From the NCBI GenBank assembly GCA_029552825.1, contig JAKPDL010000151.1, positions 1-64,000 of the forward strand: a stretch of DNA of 64,000 nt, written 5' to 3'. A program made the translations under genes and the position numbers. Shown one piece after another: positions 24,348-34,119 of this stretch; positions within the stretch are counted from its first letter, which is position 1; each line of letters opens with the position of its first letter. The notes under the pieces were generated by a model, which saw only the letters and a list, made by a program, of their open reading frames with translations, had not been told where the DNA came from and did not search any database. This DNA comes from Bacteroidota bacterium (lineage in GTDB: Bacteria > Bacteroidota > Bacteroidia > Bacteroidales > VadinHA17).

Positions 24348-25895
24348 ATGAAAAAAATACTTTTAGTAGTAACTATTTTATTTTCAATAAGGTTATGCGC
24401 TCAGGTAATGGAAAATTTACCTGATGGTTATCATGTTTTCAGATATCCAAACGGAAGTATTTCAAGTGAAGGTTATATAAGGAATGGTAAACCCGACGGA
24501 TACTGGAAGAGCTATTACGTAACCGGGATATTGAAATCGGAAGGCAAAAGAACAAACTTTATGCTCGACAGTATATGGGTTTTTTATGACCAAGTGGGTG
24601 ACACACTGGAAAAAATAAATTATTTGTATGGTAAAAAGAATGGATACTACTATAAATACAAAAAAGACCCTGTATATGGTTTATATGTATATTCAAAAGA
24701 ACTTTTCGCAGGAGATAAAAAGGAAGGTACGGCTTTCATTTATTATCCCGATGGGAGAATCAAACAGACAATAAACTACAGAAATGGTAAAAAGGAGGGA
24801 ATATCAAAAGAATTTGACCAGAACGGAGAAATTATAACATTACTTGAATATAATAATGACTTTTTGATCAGTCGTGAAAGAATAAACAGGAGAGACGAAC
24901 AGGGTCTGAGACAGGGTACATGGAAAGAATTCTATCCATCAGGAGCAATAAAATCAGAAAGAACATACAAGAATGATCAACTGCATGGATATTACAAAGA
25001 ATATGATGAAAAAGGCAATCTTATTCTTACAATGCTATATGAGAACGGAGCTATTGTAAATTCAAGGGTTGAGGATAATTCAGAAATTGAAGTAGTAAAC
25101 CGTTATGATCAGACGGGTATGCTGATATATAGCGGAGCATACAGAAACAATCTGCCAGTTGGTATTCATAGAGAATATAAGGATGGTAAAATTGTAAATT
25201 CAAAAATTTATAATGATAATGGTATTCTTGTTTCAGAAGGTATAGTAGATGAAGCAGGGAACAGGAATGGAAACTGGAAAGATTATTATCCCGACGGAAC
25301 TATTATGGCTGAAGGACAATATACAGCGAACAGAAAAACAGGATTATGGAAATTTTACAATACGGAATGCAAACTCGAGCAGACAGGGTATTTTACTAAC
25401 GATAATCCGAACGGCCTGTGGAAATGGTATTACGAAAACGGTTCACTTTTAAGGGAGGAAGAATATTTTCAGGGCCAGCGGGATGGAAACTATATAGAAT
25501 ATTCAAGAAGTGGTGAAATAATTGCAAGAGGCCAATACAGTGATGGAGAAAGAAACGGAGAATGGTTTATAAAGACAGGAAATACCATTGAAGAAGGAAA
25601 ATATATAATGGGTTTAAGAGATGGATTATGGAAGTCGTATTATGAAGACGGTAAATTAAGGTTTAAAGGAAACTTTGTTCAGGGAAATGCTGATGGCCTT
25701 CATATTTATTATTATGAAAACGGGAGAATAAAAGAAGAAAGATATTATAAGATGGGGATTAGAGAAAAAACCTGGAAAAAATATAATGAAGACGGTACTG
25801 TATTTCTGACAGTAACATATAAGAACGACACAGAAACAAGTATAAATGGGATTAAAATAAAACTTCCTGAAAGTGATGTAAAGCTTATTAAATGA
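24348..25895 (+). CDS. Exported YwqK/MORN-type repeat protein
   Basis: A 515-residue protein with signal peptide MKKILLVVTILFSIRLCAQ, then about a dozen and a half copies of a 22-24-residue unit of the form Y-x-NG-x-I-x-x-E-G-x-Y-x-x-G-x-x-x-G-x-W-K, for example GLWKFYN, GLWKWYYENGSLL and GLWKSYYEDGKLRFKGNF. These are MORN-like (YwqK antitoxin-type) beta-hairpin repeats that form an elongated solenoid. In Bacteroidota such proteins are usually exported and of unknown function; despite the name there is no toxin nearby. It lies 8 bp after nadA and 16 bp before ruvB. Confidence 0.85.
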   Translation: MKKILLVVTILFSIRLCAQVMENLPDGYHVFRYPNGSISSEGYIRNGKPDGYWKSYYVTGILKSEGKRTNFMLDSIWVFYDQVGDTLEKINYLYGKKNGYYYKYKKDPVYGLYVYSKELFAGDKKEGTAFIYYPDGRIKQTINYRNGKKEGISKEFDQNGEIITLLEYNNDFLISRERINRRDEQGLRQGTWKEFYPSGAIKSERTYKNDQLHGYYKEYDEKGNLILTMLYENGAIVNSRVEDNSEIEVVNRYDQTGMLIYSGAYRNNLPVGIHREYKDGKIVNSKIYNDNGILVSEGIVDEAGNRNGNWKDYYPDGTIMAEGQYTANRKTGLWKFYNTECKLEQTGYFTNDNPNGLWKWYYENGSLLREEEYFQGQRDGNYIEYSRSGEIIARGQYSDGERNGEWFIKTGNTIEEGKYIMGLRDGLWKSYYEDGKLRFKGNFVQGNADGLHIYYYENGRIKEERYYKMGIREKTWKKYNEDGTVFLTVTYKNDTETSINGIKIKLPESDVKLIK

Positions 25896-25911
25896 AATGA
25901 ACTGTTAAATT

Positions 25912-26934
25912 ATGAATAAATTTAATATCAGGAAGGAATCACTTTTGGTTACCGACAGGGAATTTGAAAAAAAGTTACGCCCTCTTACTTTTTCTGATTT
26001 TAAAGGACAGAAACAAATAATAGAAAATCTTACCATTTTTGTTACTGCTGCCAGACAGCGTAAAGAAGCACTTGATCATGTTCTGCTTCACGGACCACCT
26101 GGACTGGGAAAGACTACTCTTGCATCAATAATTGCCAATGAAATGGGTGTTGGAATGAAGTCTACATCCGGACCTGTTCTTGATAAACCAGGTGATCTGG
26201 CAGGTTTACTTACTGGTCTTCAAGAAGGGGATGTTCTCTTTATTGACGAAATACATCGTCTAAGTCCTGTAGTTGAAGAATATCTGTATGCAGCTATGGA
26301 GGACTTCAAAATTGATATAATGATTGACAAAGGACCAAGTGCCAGATCTGTACAGCTTACATTAAATAAATTCACACTAATTGGTGCAACAACACGCTCA
26401 GGTCTTTTAACAAGTCCTTTAAGAGCAAGGTTTGGAATAAAATTTCATTTCGATTATTATGAAGCTGAAGTTCTGAAAAGTATTGTTAAAAGATCTGCTT
26501 CAATACTCAACATAAGAATAGAAGATGATGCTGCAGAAGAAATAGCATCAAGGAGCAGGGGTACGCCAAGAATTGCAAATGCTTTACTTAGAAGAATAAG
26601 AGATTTTGCGCAGGTTAAAGGAACCGGAATAATTGACCTGGAGATAACAAAAACAGCATTGCTGGCATTAAATATTGATAATAACGGACTTGACGAAATG
26701 GATAATAAAATCCTGTCAGTTATTATCGATAAATTCAAAGGTGGACCAGTTGGCTTAAATACAATTGCCACGGCAGTGGGAGAGGAGAGTGATACAATAG
26801 AAGAAGTATATGAACCCTTTCTGATAAAGGAAGGATATATAAAACGCACACCAAGAGGGAGGGAAGCTACGGAAAAAGCCTACAACCATTTGGGGAGAAT
26901 AAAAGGAACAGAACAGATTGGAAAATTGTTCTGA
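25912..26934 (+). CDS. ruvB: Holliday junction branch-migration ATPase RuvB
   Basis: The AAA+ motor that drives branch migration with RuvA. It has 340 residues, the standard length. Walker A GPPGLGKT, Walker [10 protein letters not shown], the sensor 1 GATTRSG and the arginine-finger-type SPLRARFGI are all intact. The C-terminal winged helix is visible in [23 protein letters not shown]. ruvA and ruvC are not adjacent. It ends a plus-strand run with nadA and the YwqK protein and is convergent with the crp gene. Confidence 0.98.
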   Translation: MNKFNIRKESLLVTDREFEKKLRPLTFSDFKGQKQIIENLTIFVTAARQRKEALDHVLLHGPPGLGKTTLASIIANEMGVGMKSTSGPVLDKPGDLAGLLTGLQEGDVLFIDEIHRLSPVVEEYLYAAMEDFKIDIMIDKGPSARSVQLTLNKFTLIGATTRSGLLTSPLRARFGIKFHFDYYEAEVLKSIVKRSASILNIRIEDDAAEEIASRSRGTPRIANALLRRIRDFAQVKGTGIIDLEITKTALLALNIDNNGLDEMDNKILSVIIDKFKGGPVGLNTIATAVGEESDTIEEVYEPFLIKEGYIKRTPRGREATEKAYNHLGRIKGTEQIGKLF

Positions 26935-26942
26935 TTAGCTAA

Positions 26943-27650
26943 CTACAGGTTTTGACTTATTTTTTCCAGGTTCTTGCGGTTAACTATCTTAATTCTTCTG
27001 CCGCTGAGTTCGATTAATTTTTCTGATTTGAACTCCGATAAAAGCCGTATAACTGATTCAGTTGCAGTTCCTACAATATTTGCGAGCTCTTCACGCGTAA
27101 GTGAAATTTTAAGAAAATTGTGTTCATCAAGACCAAAATCAGACGAAAGTTTAAGAAGAACCTCTGCAAGTCGTTCGCGAACAGTTTTTTGTGCTATGTC
27201 AGTAATATATGAATTTGCTTCTCCAAGTTCCTGGCAGATAAGCTTTACGAGCTCAAGAGCAAAATTCGGGTTGCTTTTAACCAGCTGGGGAAGAATGTCA
27301 GACGGTATAAAACATGCGGAACTATCCTCAAGTACTTTGGCAGTGGTACAGGCAGGTTCATTGCTGAGTACACTTCTGTATGCAATTATGTCGCCGGGTT
27401 TGGCAAAACGAATAATTTGCTCTTTTCCATCTGGACCTGTTTTGTAAATTTTTATAATACCCTTGTTTACACAGTAAAAGCCACTTATACGGTTGCCTTC
27501 TTTGTAAAGAATTGTACCTTTTTTGAAGACCCTGAAATCTTTAATGAAATTTATTTTATCTGCTTCGTCTTTATTAAGAAACTTGAAAATTGAGTTAATA
27601 GCAAATGCACAATTTTCACAAAACGGAACAGACTGAGAAGAATGGTCCAT
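26943..27650 (-). CDS. Crp/Fnr family transcriptional regulator
   Basis: A 235-residue regulator. The N-terminal cyclic-nucleotide-binding-type beta barrel (about 35-140) has GTILYKEGNRISGFYCVNKG and RFAKPGDIIAYRSVL; the C-terminal winged helix has SLTREELANIVGTATESVIRLLSEF (about 185-210). An N-terminal CENC pair (C11, C14) plus other cysteines suggests redox or metal sensing of the FNR type, but spacing does not match E. coli FNR, so the ligand is unknown. The cAMP-binding Arg-Ser pair is not evident. It is 46 bp downstream of pheS on the same strand. Confidence 0.9.
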   Translation of the reverse strand: MDHSSQSVPFCENCAFAINSIFKFLNKDEADKINFIKDFRVFKKGTILYKEGNRISGFYCVNKGIIKIYKTGPDGKEQIIRFAKPGDIIAYRSVLSNEPACTTAKVLEDSSACFIPSDILPQLVKSNPNFALELVKLICQELGEANSYITDIAQKTVRERLAEVLLKLSSDFGLDEHNFLKISLTREELANIVGTATESVIRLLSEFKSEKLIELSGRRIKIVNRKNLEKISQNL

Positions 27651-27696
27651 AAGAAATAATTTACATTAAATTCATAATCTGCAAAGAATTATAAAA

Positions 27697-28737
27697 TTAA
27701 ATATAACTGCGAAACTGATCAAGAAATCTTTTATCATTTTCAAAGAATAACCTTAGGTCATTAATCTGGTATTTAAGCATAGCCAGGCGTTCAATGCCCA
27801 TTCCGAAAGCGAATCCGGTAAATTCGGTACTGCTGATATTGCATGATTCAAGTACATTAGGATGAACCATACCGCAACCCAGAATTTCAAGCCAACCTGT
27901 GTATTTGCAGACATTGCACCCCTTACCTTTGCAAATTCTGCAGCTGACATCCATTTCTCCTGATGGTTCTGTAAAGGGGAAATACGACGGCCTTATACGA
28001 ATTTTTGTGTCACGGCCAAACATTTCATGGGCAAAATATAAAAGTGTCTGCTTGAGATCAGCAAATGAGACATTCTTATCAATATAAAGACCTTCAACCT
28101 GGTGAAATATACAATGGGCACGCGCTGAAATTGCCTCATTTCTGAAAACCCTGCCTGGTGATATCGTTCTGATGGGAGGTGGGGTGGATTGCATAACTCT
28201 TACCTGAACTGAAGAGGTGTGAGTTCTCAGAAGGATATCATCAGGGCTGGAATCTTCCTGTGATAACCTTGATATATAGAATGTATCCTGCATATCCCTG
28301 GCAGGATGTTCAGGCGCAAAATTAAGACTGGTAAAAACATGATCGTCATCTTCAATTTCAGGTCCTTCTGATATTGTAAAACCAAGACGGGAAAATATTT
28401 CAATAATCTCGTTCCTTACAATTGAAATAGGATGACGAGTTCCAAGGGATATTGGAAAAGAAGTGCGGGTAAGATCATTTTCCTTGGTGACAGATAAAGT
28501 CTTTTCAGATATGCTCTTAAGAAGCTGATATTTTGATTGAGCCTCCTCTTTAAGAAGATTAAGTAGCTTGCCAATCTCTTTTTTTTCCTCAGGAGGGATA
28601 TTTCTGAATTCATCAAAAAGCAAAGAAACAAGACCTTTCCTGCTTAGATATTTTATCCTGAATTTTTCTGCGTCTTCACCTGATTCAGGAGTAATACTGG
28701 AGATTTCTTCTCTCAAAAGCTTAATTCTTTCTATCAT
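27697..28737 (-). CDS. pheS: Phenylalanyl-tRNA synthetase alpha subunit
   Basis: Catalytic alpha chain of the (alpha-beta)2 PheRS, attaching Phe to tRNA-Phe. It has 346 residues. The N-terminal coiled coil (1-90), motif 1 region TRHPISIVRNEI, motif 2 GRVFRNEAISARAHCIFHQ and motif 3 GFAFGMGIERLAMLKY are complete. A Cys-rich CRICKGKGCNVCKYTG insert before motif 3 looks like a metal-binding loop that is common in bacterial PheS variants. pheT is not in the window, so the two subunit genes are unlinked, as in other Bacteroidota. It starts 12 bp after the cyclophilin gene. Confidence 0.97.
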   Translation of the reverse strand: MIERIKLLREEISSITPESGEDAEKFRIKYLSRKGLVSLLFDEFRNIPPEEKKEIGKLLNLLKEEAQSKYQLLKSISEKTLSVTKENDLTRTSFPISLGTRHPISIVRNEIIEIFSRLGFTISEGPEIEDDDHVFTSLNFAPEHPARDMQDTFYISRLSQEDSSPDDILLRTHTSSVQVRVMQSTPPPIRTISPGRVFRNEAISARAHCIFHQVEGLYIDKNVSFADLKQTLLYFAHEMFGRDTKIRIRPSYFPFTEPSGEMDVSCRICKGKGCNVCKYTGWLEILGCGMVHPNVLESCNISSTEFTGFAFGMGIERLAMLKYQINDLRLFFENDKRFLDQFRSYI

Positions 28738-28749
28738 AAAAGTTGAAAC

Positions 28750-29571
28750 CTATTTTTTAACAACTCTTGCATGCAATATTTTTACTTCATCAACAGGCCT
28801 GTCCCTTGAATCGGTTTTAACCGATGCAATTTTATCAACAATATCAATACCTTCTACAACTTCACCAAAAACTGTATAAGTCTGGTCGAGGCGGGGAACA
28901 CCACCTGTTGTCATGTAAATATCACGCTGATAATCAGGTATTTTATAAGGGCTAGATTCTGAAAGTAATTCATACATACGAATTGTAGCTCTTTCCTGGA
29001 TTTGAGATGTTGTGAGATTTAATCCGAAAATTCTGTTACTGTCTTCAATTTGTTTGAAAAGACGCTGAAATAATAACTGGTTAAGATTTCTATTGATGAT
29101 TTGTTCTGCTGCATCGAGTTCTTTATCGGTTAGAACAGTTCCCTGAACAATATAAAACTGTGTACCAGAGGAGCGCATTTCTGGATTAACATCATTTCCA
29201 AGACGTGCAGCTGCTACGGCACCTTTTTTATGGAAAAGCTCAGGATTTATTTCAGCAGGTAAGGTGTAAGAAGAAATTGTGTCGGCTCCATATGAATATG
29301 AATGAGTTCTGGTTGATGCATCACCTGCCTGAATCATAAAGTTATTAATTACACGGTGAAAAAGAATTCCATCATAAAAGCCAGAATTTACGAGCTTTTT
29401 AAAGTTATCTCTGTGAACCGGTGTCTGATCGTAAAGTTTAATTTTTATATCTCCCATATTCGTGGATAAGAGAACAAAATTTGAAATGCTTGAAGAGTCT
29501 CCAGCACAACCTGTAACCAGAATAAAAACAGATATAATTAAAAAAAGTTTATTTCTGAAATACGTGCTCAT
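28750..29571 (-). CDS. Cyclophilin-type peptidyl-prolyl isomerase lipoprotein
   Basis: A 273-residue lipoprotein with signal and lipobox LVTGC (Cys21), followed by a cyclophilin domain: STNMGDIKIKLYD, NFKKLVNSGFYDGILFHRVINNFMIQAGD, then SSGTQFYIVQG and the C-terminal YTVFGEVVEGIDIVDKI. The domain carries an insertion of about 60 residues after ELDAAEQI. The catalytic Arg in FHRVI is present. Likely assists folding of periplasmic or outer-membrane proteins. It precedes pheS by 12 bp. A shared divergent promoter region lies at 29614-29631. Confidence 0.9.
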   Translation of the reverse strand: MSTYFRNKLFLIISVFILVTGCAGDSSSISNFVLLSTNMGDIKIKLYDQTPVHRDNFKKLVNSGFYDGILFHRVINNFMIQAGDASTRTHSYSYGADTISSYTLPAEINPELFHKKGAVAAARLGNDVNPEMRSSGTQFYIVQGTVLTDKELDAAEQIINRNLNQLLFQRLFKQIEDSNRIFGLNLTTSQIQERATIRMYELLSESSPYKIPDYQRDIYMTTGGVPRLDQTYTVFGEVVEGIDIVDKIASVKTDSRDRPVDEVKILHARVVKK

Positions 29572-29613
29572 AAGGAAATAATAATGTTAATAATTATGAT
29601 AAAAATATGAATG

Positions 29614-29631
29614 CAAAGATATTTAACTTTG
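29614..29631. promoter_or_regulatory. Back-to-back -7 boxes for the divergent cyclophilin and flippase genes
   Basis: Minus strand TATCTTTG (29621-29614) faces the cyclophilin gene at 29571; plus strand TAACTTTG (29624-29631) faces the flippase gene at 29723. Both match TAnnTTTG exactly and are separated by two bases. Polymerases could not occupy both at once. -33 elements are not clear for either. Confidence 0.5.
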
Positions 29632-29722
29632 GACGATAATATAAGTAATCTTAAAAAATTATAAATGACCGTTTAAATATATACGCAAAGTCATTGATGA
29701 ATTGGTTGAATAATAAACTGAA

Positions 29723-31198
29723 GTGAAAGAGGTAAAACAGCTTGCAGGACAAACAATAATTTACGGTCTGGGGACCATTGTTCCAAGGTTCTTGAATTAT
29801 GCTATAATGACTTTTTTTTACACCCGGATATTCAGAAAAGAAGAATATGGTGTAATTACGGAACTATATGCGTGGATGGTCCTTTTCCTGATTATTCTAA
29901 CGTACGGTATGGAGACCGGCTTTTTCAGGTTTTCACAAAAAAGAGATTATGAAAAAATTTACAGTACATCTTTAATCAGTCTATTTATAACATCAAGTTT
30001 ATTTTTGCTATTAACAAACATTTTCGTTGAACCTTTTTCTGAACTTTTAAAATATAAAAACAATCAGGATTACATAAGAATGTTTTGCGCAATACTGGCT
30101 ATTGACGCATTTTCAGCAATTCCGTTTGCCAGACTTAGAAGAGAAAATAAAGCCTTGATATTCAGTATAATAAAAATATCAAATGTAATAATTACAATAG
30201 GTGTAGTTGTATTTTTATTAAAAATTGCCCCAGGTTTATATAAATCCGGAACAGGTGTAATTACAGAAATATTAAGAAAATTCTATAATCCTGAGTATGG
30301 CGTTGGATATGTTTTCGTCGCTAATCTGATAGGTAGTGGTGCTACACTAATTATGTTATTGCCATATATAGTAAAAATAAAAAATGGTTTTGATATTGAG
30401 ATATGGAAAAATATGATAAAATATTCTTTTCCTCTCCTTGTTGCGGGAATAGGTGGTTCTCTGAATGATGCAGTAGATAAAGTTCTTTTGCGTCGGCTTA
30501 TTGATCAAGATAAAGCACTTTATACTGTTGGTGAATACGGAGCAGGATATAAGATTGGAGTTTTAATGGCTCTATTTATTCAAATGTTCAGATTTGCTGC
30601 TGAACCTTTTTTCTTCGAAAGGGCTGACAAAAAGAATGCTAAGGAAATATATGCATATGTGATGAAATATTTTGTAATATTTATGCTATTGTTGTTTTTG
30701 ATAATTAATTTATACAGGCCCATAATTCAGTATATTCTGGGACAGCCGTACAGAAATTCACTTGTAGTCGTTCCAATGATCAGTTTTGCATATCTTCTGT
30801 ATGGAATATATGTTAATCATAGTATATGGTATAAAATTAATGATTTAACACGTTTCGGAGTATATATAACTCTATCTGGAGCAGTGGTAACAGTAATAAT
30901 TAATGTTTTATTTATCCCGATATACGGGTATATGGCATCAGCCTGGGCACATGTAGCATCTTATATGACGATGATAATCTTATCGTTTGTTCTGGCTTCA
31001 AAATATTATCCAGTCGATTATAAAATGAAAAAACTTATTCCATATTTCATTGTTGCTGTAGGAGTAGTAATATTTGATAATATTTTTAAATATAAAAGTA
31101 TTACAGAAGAACTTATTGTTAATACCATTTTTATTGCGGCATTTATAATTTATGCGCAGATTAAAGATAAAGCTTTGAGTGCGATATTAAAAAAATAA
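29723..31198 (+). CDS. Oligosaccharide flippase / polysaccharide biosynthesis membrane protein
   Basis: A 491-residue polytopic protein of the MATE-like (MOP) superfamily, with about 12-14 membrane helices. The start is GTG at 29723, giving VKEVKQLAGQTIIYGLGTIVPRFLNYAIMTFFYTRIF, which has the family N-terminus (AGQT-x-IYGLG). It probably flips a lipid-linked glycan precursor, with the particular substrate unknown. It leads the conserved set flippase, dut, TPR lipoprotein, DUF4292 lipoprotein and EnvC-like protein, with gaps of 4-14 bp, so an operon is likely. The base composition here is markedly more AT-rich than in the first 20 kb. Confidence 0.9.
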   Translation: MKEVKQLAGQTIIYGLGTIVPRFLNYAIMTFFYTRIFRKEEYGVITELYAWMVLFLIILTYGMETGFFRFSQKRDYEKIYSTSLISLFITSSLFLLLTNIFVEPFSELLKYKNNQDYIRMFCAILAIDAFSAIPFARLRRENKALIFSIIKISNVIITIGVVVFLLKIAPGLYKSGTGVITEILRKFYNPEYGVGYVFVANLIGSGATLIMLLPYIVKIKNGFDIEIWKNMIKYSFPLLVAGIGGSLNDAVDKVLLRRLIDQDKALYTVGEYGAGYKIGVLMALFIQMFRFAAEPFFFERADKKNAKEIYAYVMKYFVIFMLLLFLIINLYRPIIQYILGQPYRNSLVVVPMISFAYLLYGIYVNHSIWYKINDLTRFGVYITLSGAVVTVIINVLFIPIYGYMASAWAHVASYMTMIILSFVLASKYYPVDYKMKKLIPYFIVAVGVVIFDNIFKYKSITEELIVNTIFIAAFIIYAQIKDKALSAILKK

Positions 31199-31202
31199 TA
31201 TT

Positions 31203-31637
31203 ATGAAGGTTAAAATAGTTAATAAGTCTGCAAATAAGTTACCGGAATATGCAACTAGTTTTTCTGCTGGTATGGATTTAAGAGCTTTTCTTGAAAAGGA
31301 TATTGTTTTAAAACCGATGGAGAGATTTGTAGTTCCGACAGGAATATATATTGAATTGCCTGAAGGTTACGAAGCACAAATAAGGCCTAGAAGCGGAATG
31401 GCAGCAGAGAGAGGAATAACAGTTCTTAATACACCGGGAACTGTAGATGCAGATTACAGAGGTGAAGTTAAAGTAATATTGATTAATTTATCAGATAAGG
31501 ATGTAATAATTAAGAATGGAGAAAGAATTGCGCAAATGGTTATATCCAGGTTCGAAAAGGTCGAATGGGAATTGACCGATAAATTAAATGAATCAACCAG
31601 GAATAAGGGTGGATTTGGGCATACTGGAAATGAATAG
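31203..31637 (+). CDS. dut: Deoxyuridine 5'-triphosphate nucleotidohydrolase
   Basis: Hydrolyses dUTP to dUMP and pyrophosphate, preventing uracil in DNA and feeding dTMP synthesis. It has 144 residues, the trimeric dUTPase size. The five motifs are seen: SAGMDLRA, RPRSGMA, GTVDADYRGEV, GERIAQMV and the C-terminal RNKGGFGHTG. Starts 4 bases after the flippase stop. Confidence 0.97.
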   Translation: MKVKIVNKSANKLPEYATSFSAGMDLRAFLEKDIVLKPMERFVVPTGIYIELPEGYEAQIRPRSGMAAERGITVLNTPGTVDADYRGEVKVILINLSDKDVIIKNGERIAQMVISRFEKVEWELTDKLNESTRNKGGFGHTGNE

Positions 31638-31648
31638 TGACTTAAAAA

Positions 31649-33370
31649 ATGTATATGAGGAAGGTATATATTGCGATATTACTTATTTGTTTATCATGCT
31701 CAAAAAGAATAAGTGAAAATCTTTTCATTAAAAACTTGAATGAGAAAAATCATGATGAATTTAATTACCTGTTTGTAGAAGGATTGAGATATAAGTATCA
31801 GAGAAACAATAGTGAAGCTCTGAAATGTTTTGAAGAATGTTTAAAAAGGGATGAAAGCAATGATGCGGTTTATTTTAATATGGCTGAAGTAATGTTGAAA
31901 ACAGGTAATCCTGAAGAGGCAAAAAAATATCTGATAAAGGCCTGGAAAATTTCACAGGATAACATATGGTATTGTTATACACTTTCAGAAGTATTTCAGG
32001 AAATTGGTAAACCCGACAGTGCTTTATTTTTCCTGGAAAAGGCAAATAAAATAGATTCTGAAAATCCAGAAATAAAGTTGCAACTTGCTCAATTATATTC
32101 AAGTTTGGGAAAATCGAAGGAAGCAAGCATAGTTTATAAAGAAATTGAGGAAAAATATGGATTAAATGAAAATAATAGTCTGATAATTGTAAAGAGTTAC
32201 ATTGATAGCCAGAATTATAAAGAAGCTCAGAGAATATTGACAGGATTAATTAAGGAACACCCGGATGAAAACTTATATGTTACTCTTTTAGCAGAAGTTT
32301 ATAGGAAGACGGGTGATGTAAAAAAAGCTTATGAAATATATGATAGTGTTTATAAAAAGGAATCAAACAATCCTCAGATTTTATTATGGATGGCAAATTT
32401 TCTGATTGAGGAAAATAATGATGATGTATTGCAAGATATTCTTATTGAAGTTATTAATCATGAAGCTATATCGCCAGAAGAAAAAATATTAACTGTTAAA
32501 AACTTAATAGAGAAAACAGCTTTATATAAATCCGAAAAACTTAAAATAGAAGAGATAATTTCAGAGGTTGAAAAGAAAATAAAAGGAAATTACATTAGTG
32601 AAATTTTGAGAGCTGAGTATTATGAAAAGGCAGGAAGAATAAATGATGCAAAGGAATACTTAAAGGATATTATTAAAAGAAACCGGCAAAACTATTATGC
32701 GTGGGAGAAATTATTGATAATTCTGTCTGATAATAAGGAATACAATGAATTATATAATTATTCAAAAGATTGTGCTACTGAATTTAATATGTCGTTTCTG
32801 GCAAAAATAATGTATGCTAATGCTGCAATAGAAATTGGAAAATTAGATGTTGCATTGGAAGAACTTAAGAAAGCAAAAATTTTAGCAGGAAACAATCTGG
32901 AAGCCAATATTCAAACAAGAGTACTTGAAGCAGATATTTATTATCGAATGAAAGAATATGAAAAATCATATGAGGTATTTGAAGAAGCACTTAAAATTGA
33001 CCCTCAAAATAGTGTTATTTTAAATAATTATAGCTATTACCTTGCGGAAAATGAAAAAGACCTTAAAAGGGCGGAAAAGATGATAATTGAAGTAATTTCC
33101 AGGGAACCAGAAAATACTGTTTATCTGGATACATATGCCTGGGTATTATACAAACAGGGAAAAATAAAAAAGGCATCAGGTATAATGAAAAAGATAATTG
33201 AGGAATTTAAAGGTGAAGATCCTGAATATTTTGAACATTACGGTTTTATTAAAAAGAAGGAAGGAAAATGTAATGAGGCTGTTAAATATTGGGAGTTAGC
33301 AATTGATAGAGATAGAAATAAAGAATATCTAAGAAAAGAAATTGAATCTTGTACAGGACGAAGAAAATAA
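31649..33370 (+). CDS. Tetratricopeptide-repeat lipoprotein
   Basis: A 573-residue lipoprotein. The signal ends in LLICLSC with Cys16. The rest is a long array of TPR units, at least ten, such as SEALKCFEECLKRDESNDAVYFNMAEV-type repeats, EAKKYLIKAW, DSALFFLEKA and KSYEVFEEALKIDPQNSVILNNYSYYL. It resembles large TPR lipoproteins encoded upstream of DUF4292 genes across Bacteroidota. It likely sits at the periplasmic face of the outer membrane as a scaffold. Its last 22 bases overlap the next gene. Confidence 0.88.
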   Translation: MYMRKVYIAILLICLSCSKRISENLFIKNLNEKNHDEFNYLFVEGLRYKYQRNNSEALKCFEECLKRDESNDAVYFNMAEVMLKTGNPEEAKKYLIKAWKISQDNIWYCYTLSEVFQEIGKPDSALFFLEKANKIDSENPEIKLQLAQLYSSLGKSKEASIVYKEIEEKYGLNENNSLIIVKSYIDSQNYKEAQRILTGLIKEHPDENLYVTLLAEVYRKTGDVKKAYEIYDSVYKKESNNPQILLWMANFLIEENNDDVLQDILIEVINHEAISPEEKILTVKNLIEKTALYKSEKLKIEEIISEVEKKIKGNYISEILRAEYYEKAGRINDAKEYLKDIIKRNRQNYYAWEKLLIILSDNKEYNELYNYSKDCATEFNMSFLAKIMYANAAIEIGKLDVALEELKKAKILAGNNLEANIQTRVLEADIYYRMKEYEKSYEVFEEALKIDPQNSVILNNYSYYLAENEKDLKRAEKMIIEVISREPENTVYLDTYAWVLYKQGKIKKASGIMKKIIEEFKGEDPEYFEHYGFIKKKEGKCNEAVKYWELAIDRDRNKEYLRKEIESCTGRRK

Positions 33371-34110
33371 TAGCTTTTACACTGATAATTTTAATCTTAG
33401 TAACTGGTTGCACTGTTTCACGACAGATAACCAGTGATAAGGATAACAATTTTGATATTAATAAAATACTTTTAAATACATATAGTAAAAATTTAACTGA
33501 TATAGGATTTTATATTCAGAAAGGGAGACTAACTGTGAAAGAAGGAAAGAGAAAAATTAACTTATATTATTCAATAAAATATAAACGGGAGAATATTTAT
33601 CTGATATCCATAAGAGCATTAAATGGTTACGAAGCAGTAAGAATATTTCTAAATAATGATACGATTCTGGTTAATGACAGAATAAATAATGAGCTATTAT
33701 ATGGAAAAAATACAGATTTTGAAAGGCTTACGGGAATACCCGCAGAGTTTTTAAAGGTATGCGTAGGAGATATTTTGAATTATAGTAAAGGAATAATAAG
33801 TGATGTTAATATTAATGGTGGAGAGGTTGTGATAAAAGGTTATATTAATGGGCTCGAAATTACTACGGAAATTAATTCCGACAGGAATAAGGTAAGCAGT
33901 TTGAAGATGGCAAATATATCAAACGAAGAAGAAATAAGTGTAGAATACAAAAATTTCAAAGGCGAAAATCATGTAATACCAAAGGATATCAGAATATATG
34001 ATTCGCAGCGTAAGGTAGAATTGAAAATGAGGAACCTGAAATATATTATACCATGGTATGGTGATATTGATTTTATACCAGGTTTAAATTTCAAAAAAAG
34101 ACATATATGA
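33349..34110 (+). CDS. DUF4292 lipoprotein
   Basis: A 253-residue lipoprotein with signal and lipobox LVTGC (Cys21). The only start in frame after a nearby upstream TGA is TTG at 33349, which overlaps the TPR gene by 22 bp; no ATG or GTG precedes the signal peptide. The body is beta-rich and matches the LolA/LolB-like DUF4292 family (for example GNDTILVNDRINNELLYGK-type and EITTEINSDRNKVSSLKMAN strands), a lineage-specific group thought to act in lipoprotein or lipid handling. The function is unproven. It sits between the TPR lipoprotein and the EnvC-like protein, a conserved order in this phylum. Confidence 0.85.
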   Translation: MYRTKKIIAFTLIILILVTGCTVSRQITSDKDNNFDINKILLNTYSKNLTDIGFYIQKGRLTVKEGKRKINLYYSIKYKRENIYLISIRALNGYEAVRIFLNNDTILVNDRINNELLYGKNTDFERLTGIPAEFLKVCVGDILNYSKGIISDVNINGGEVVIKGYINGLEITTEINSDRNKVSSLKMANISNEEEISVEYKNFKGENHVIPKDIRIYDSQRKVELKMRNLKYIIPWYGDIDFIPGLNFKKRHI

Positions 34111-34119
34111 ATTAATAAA

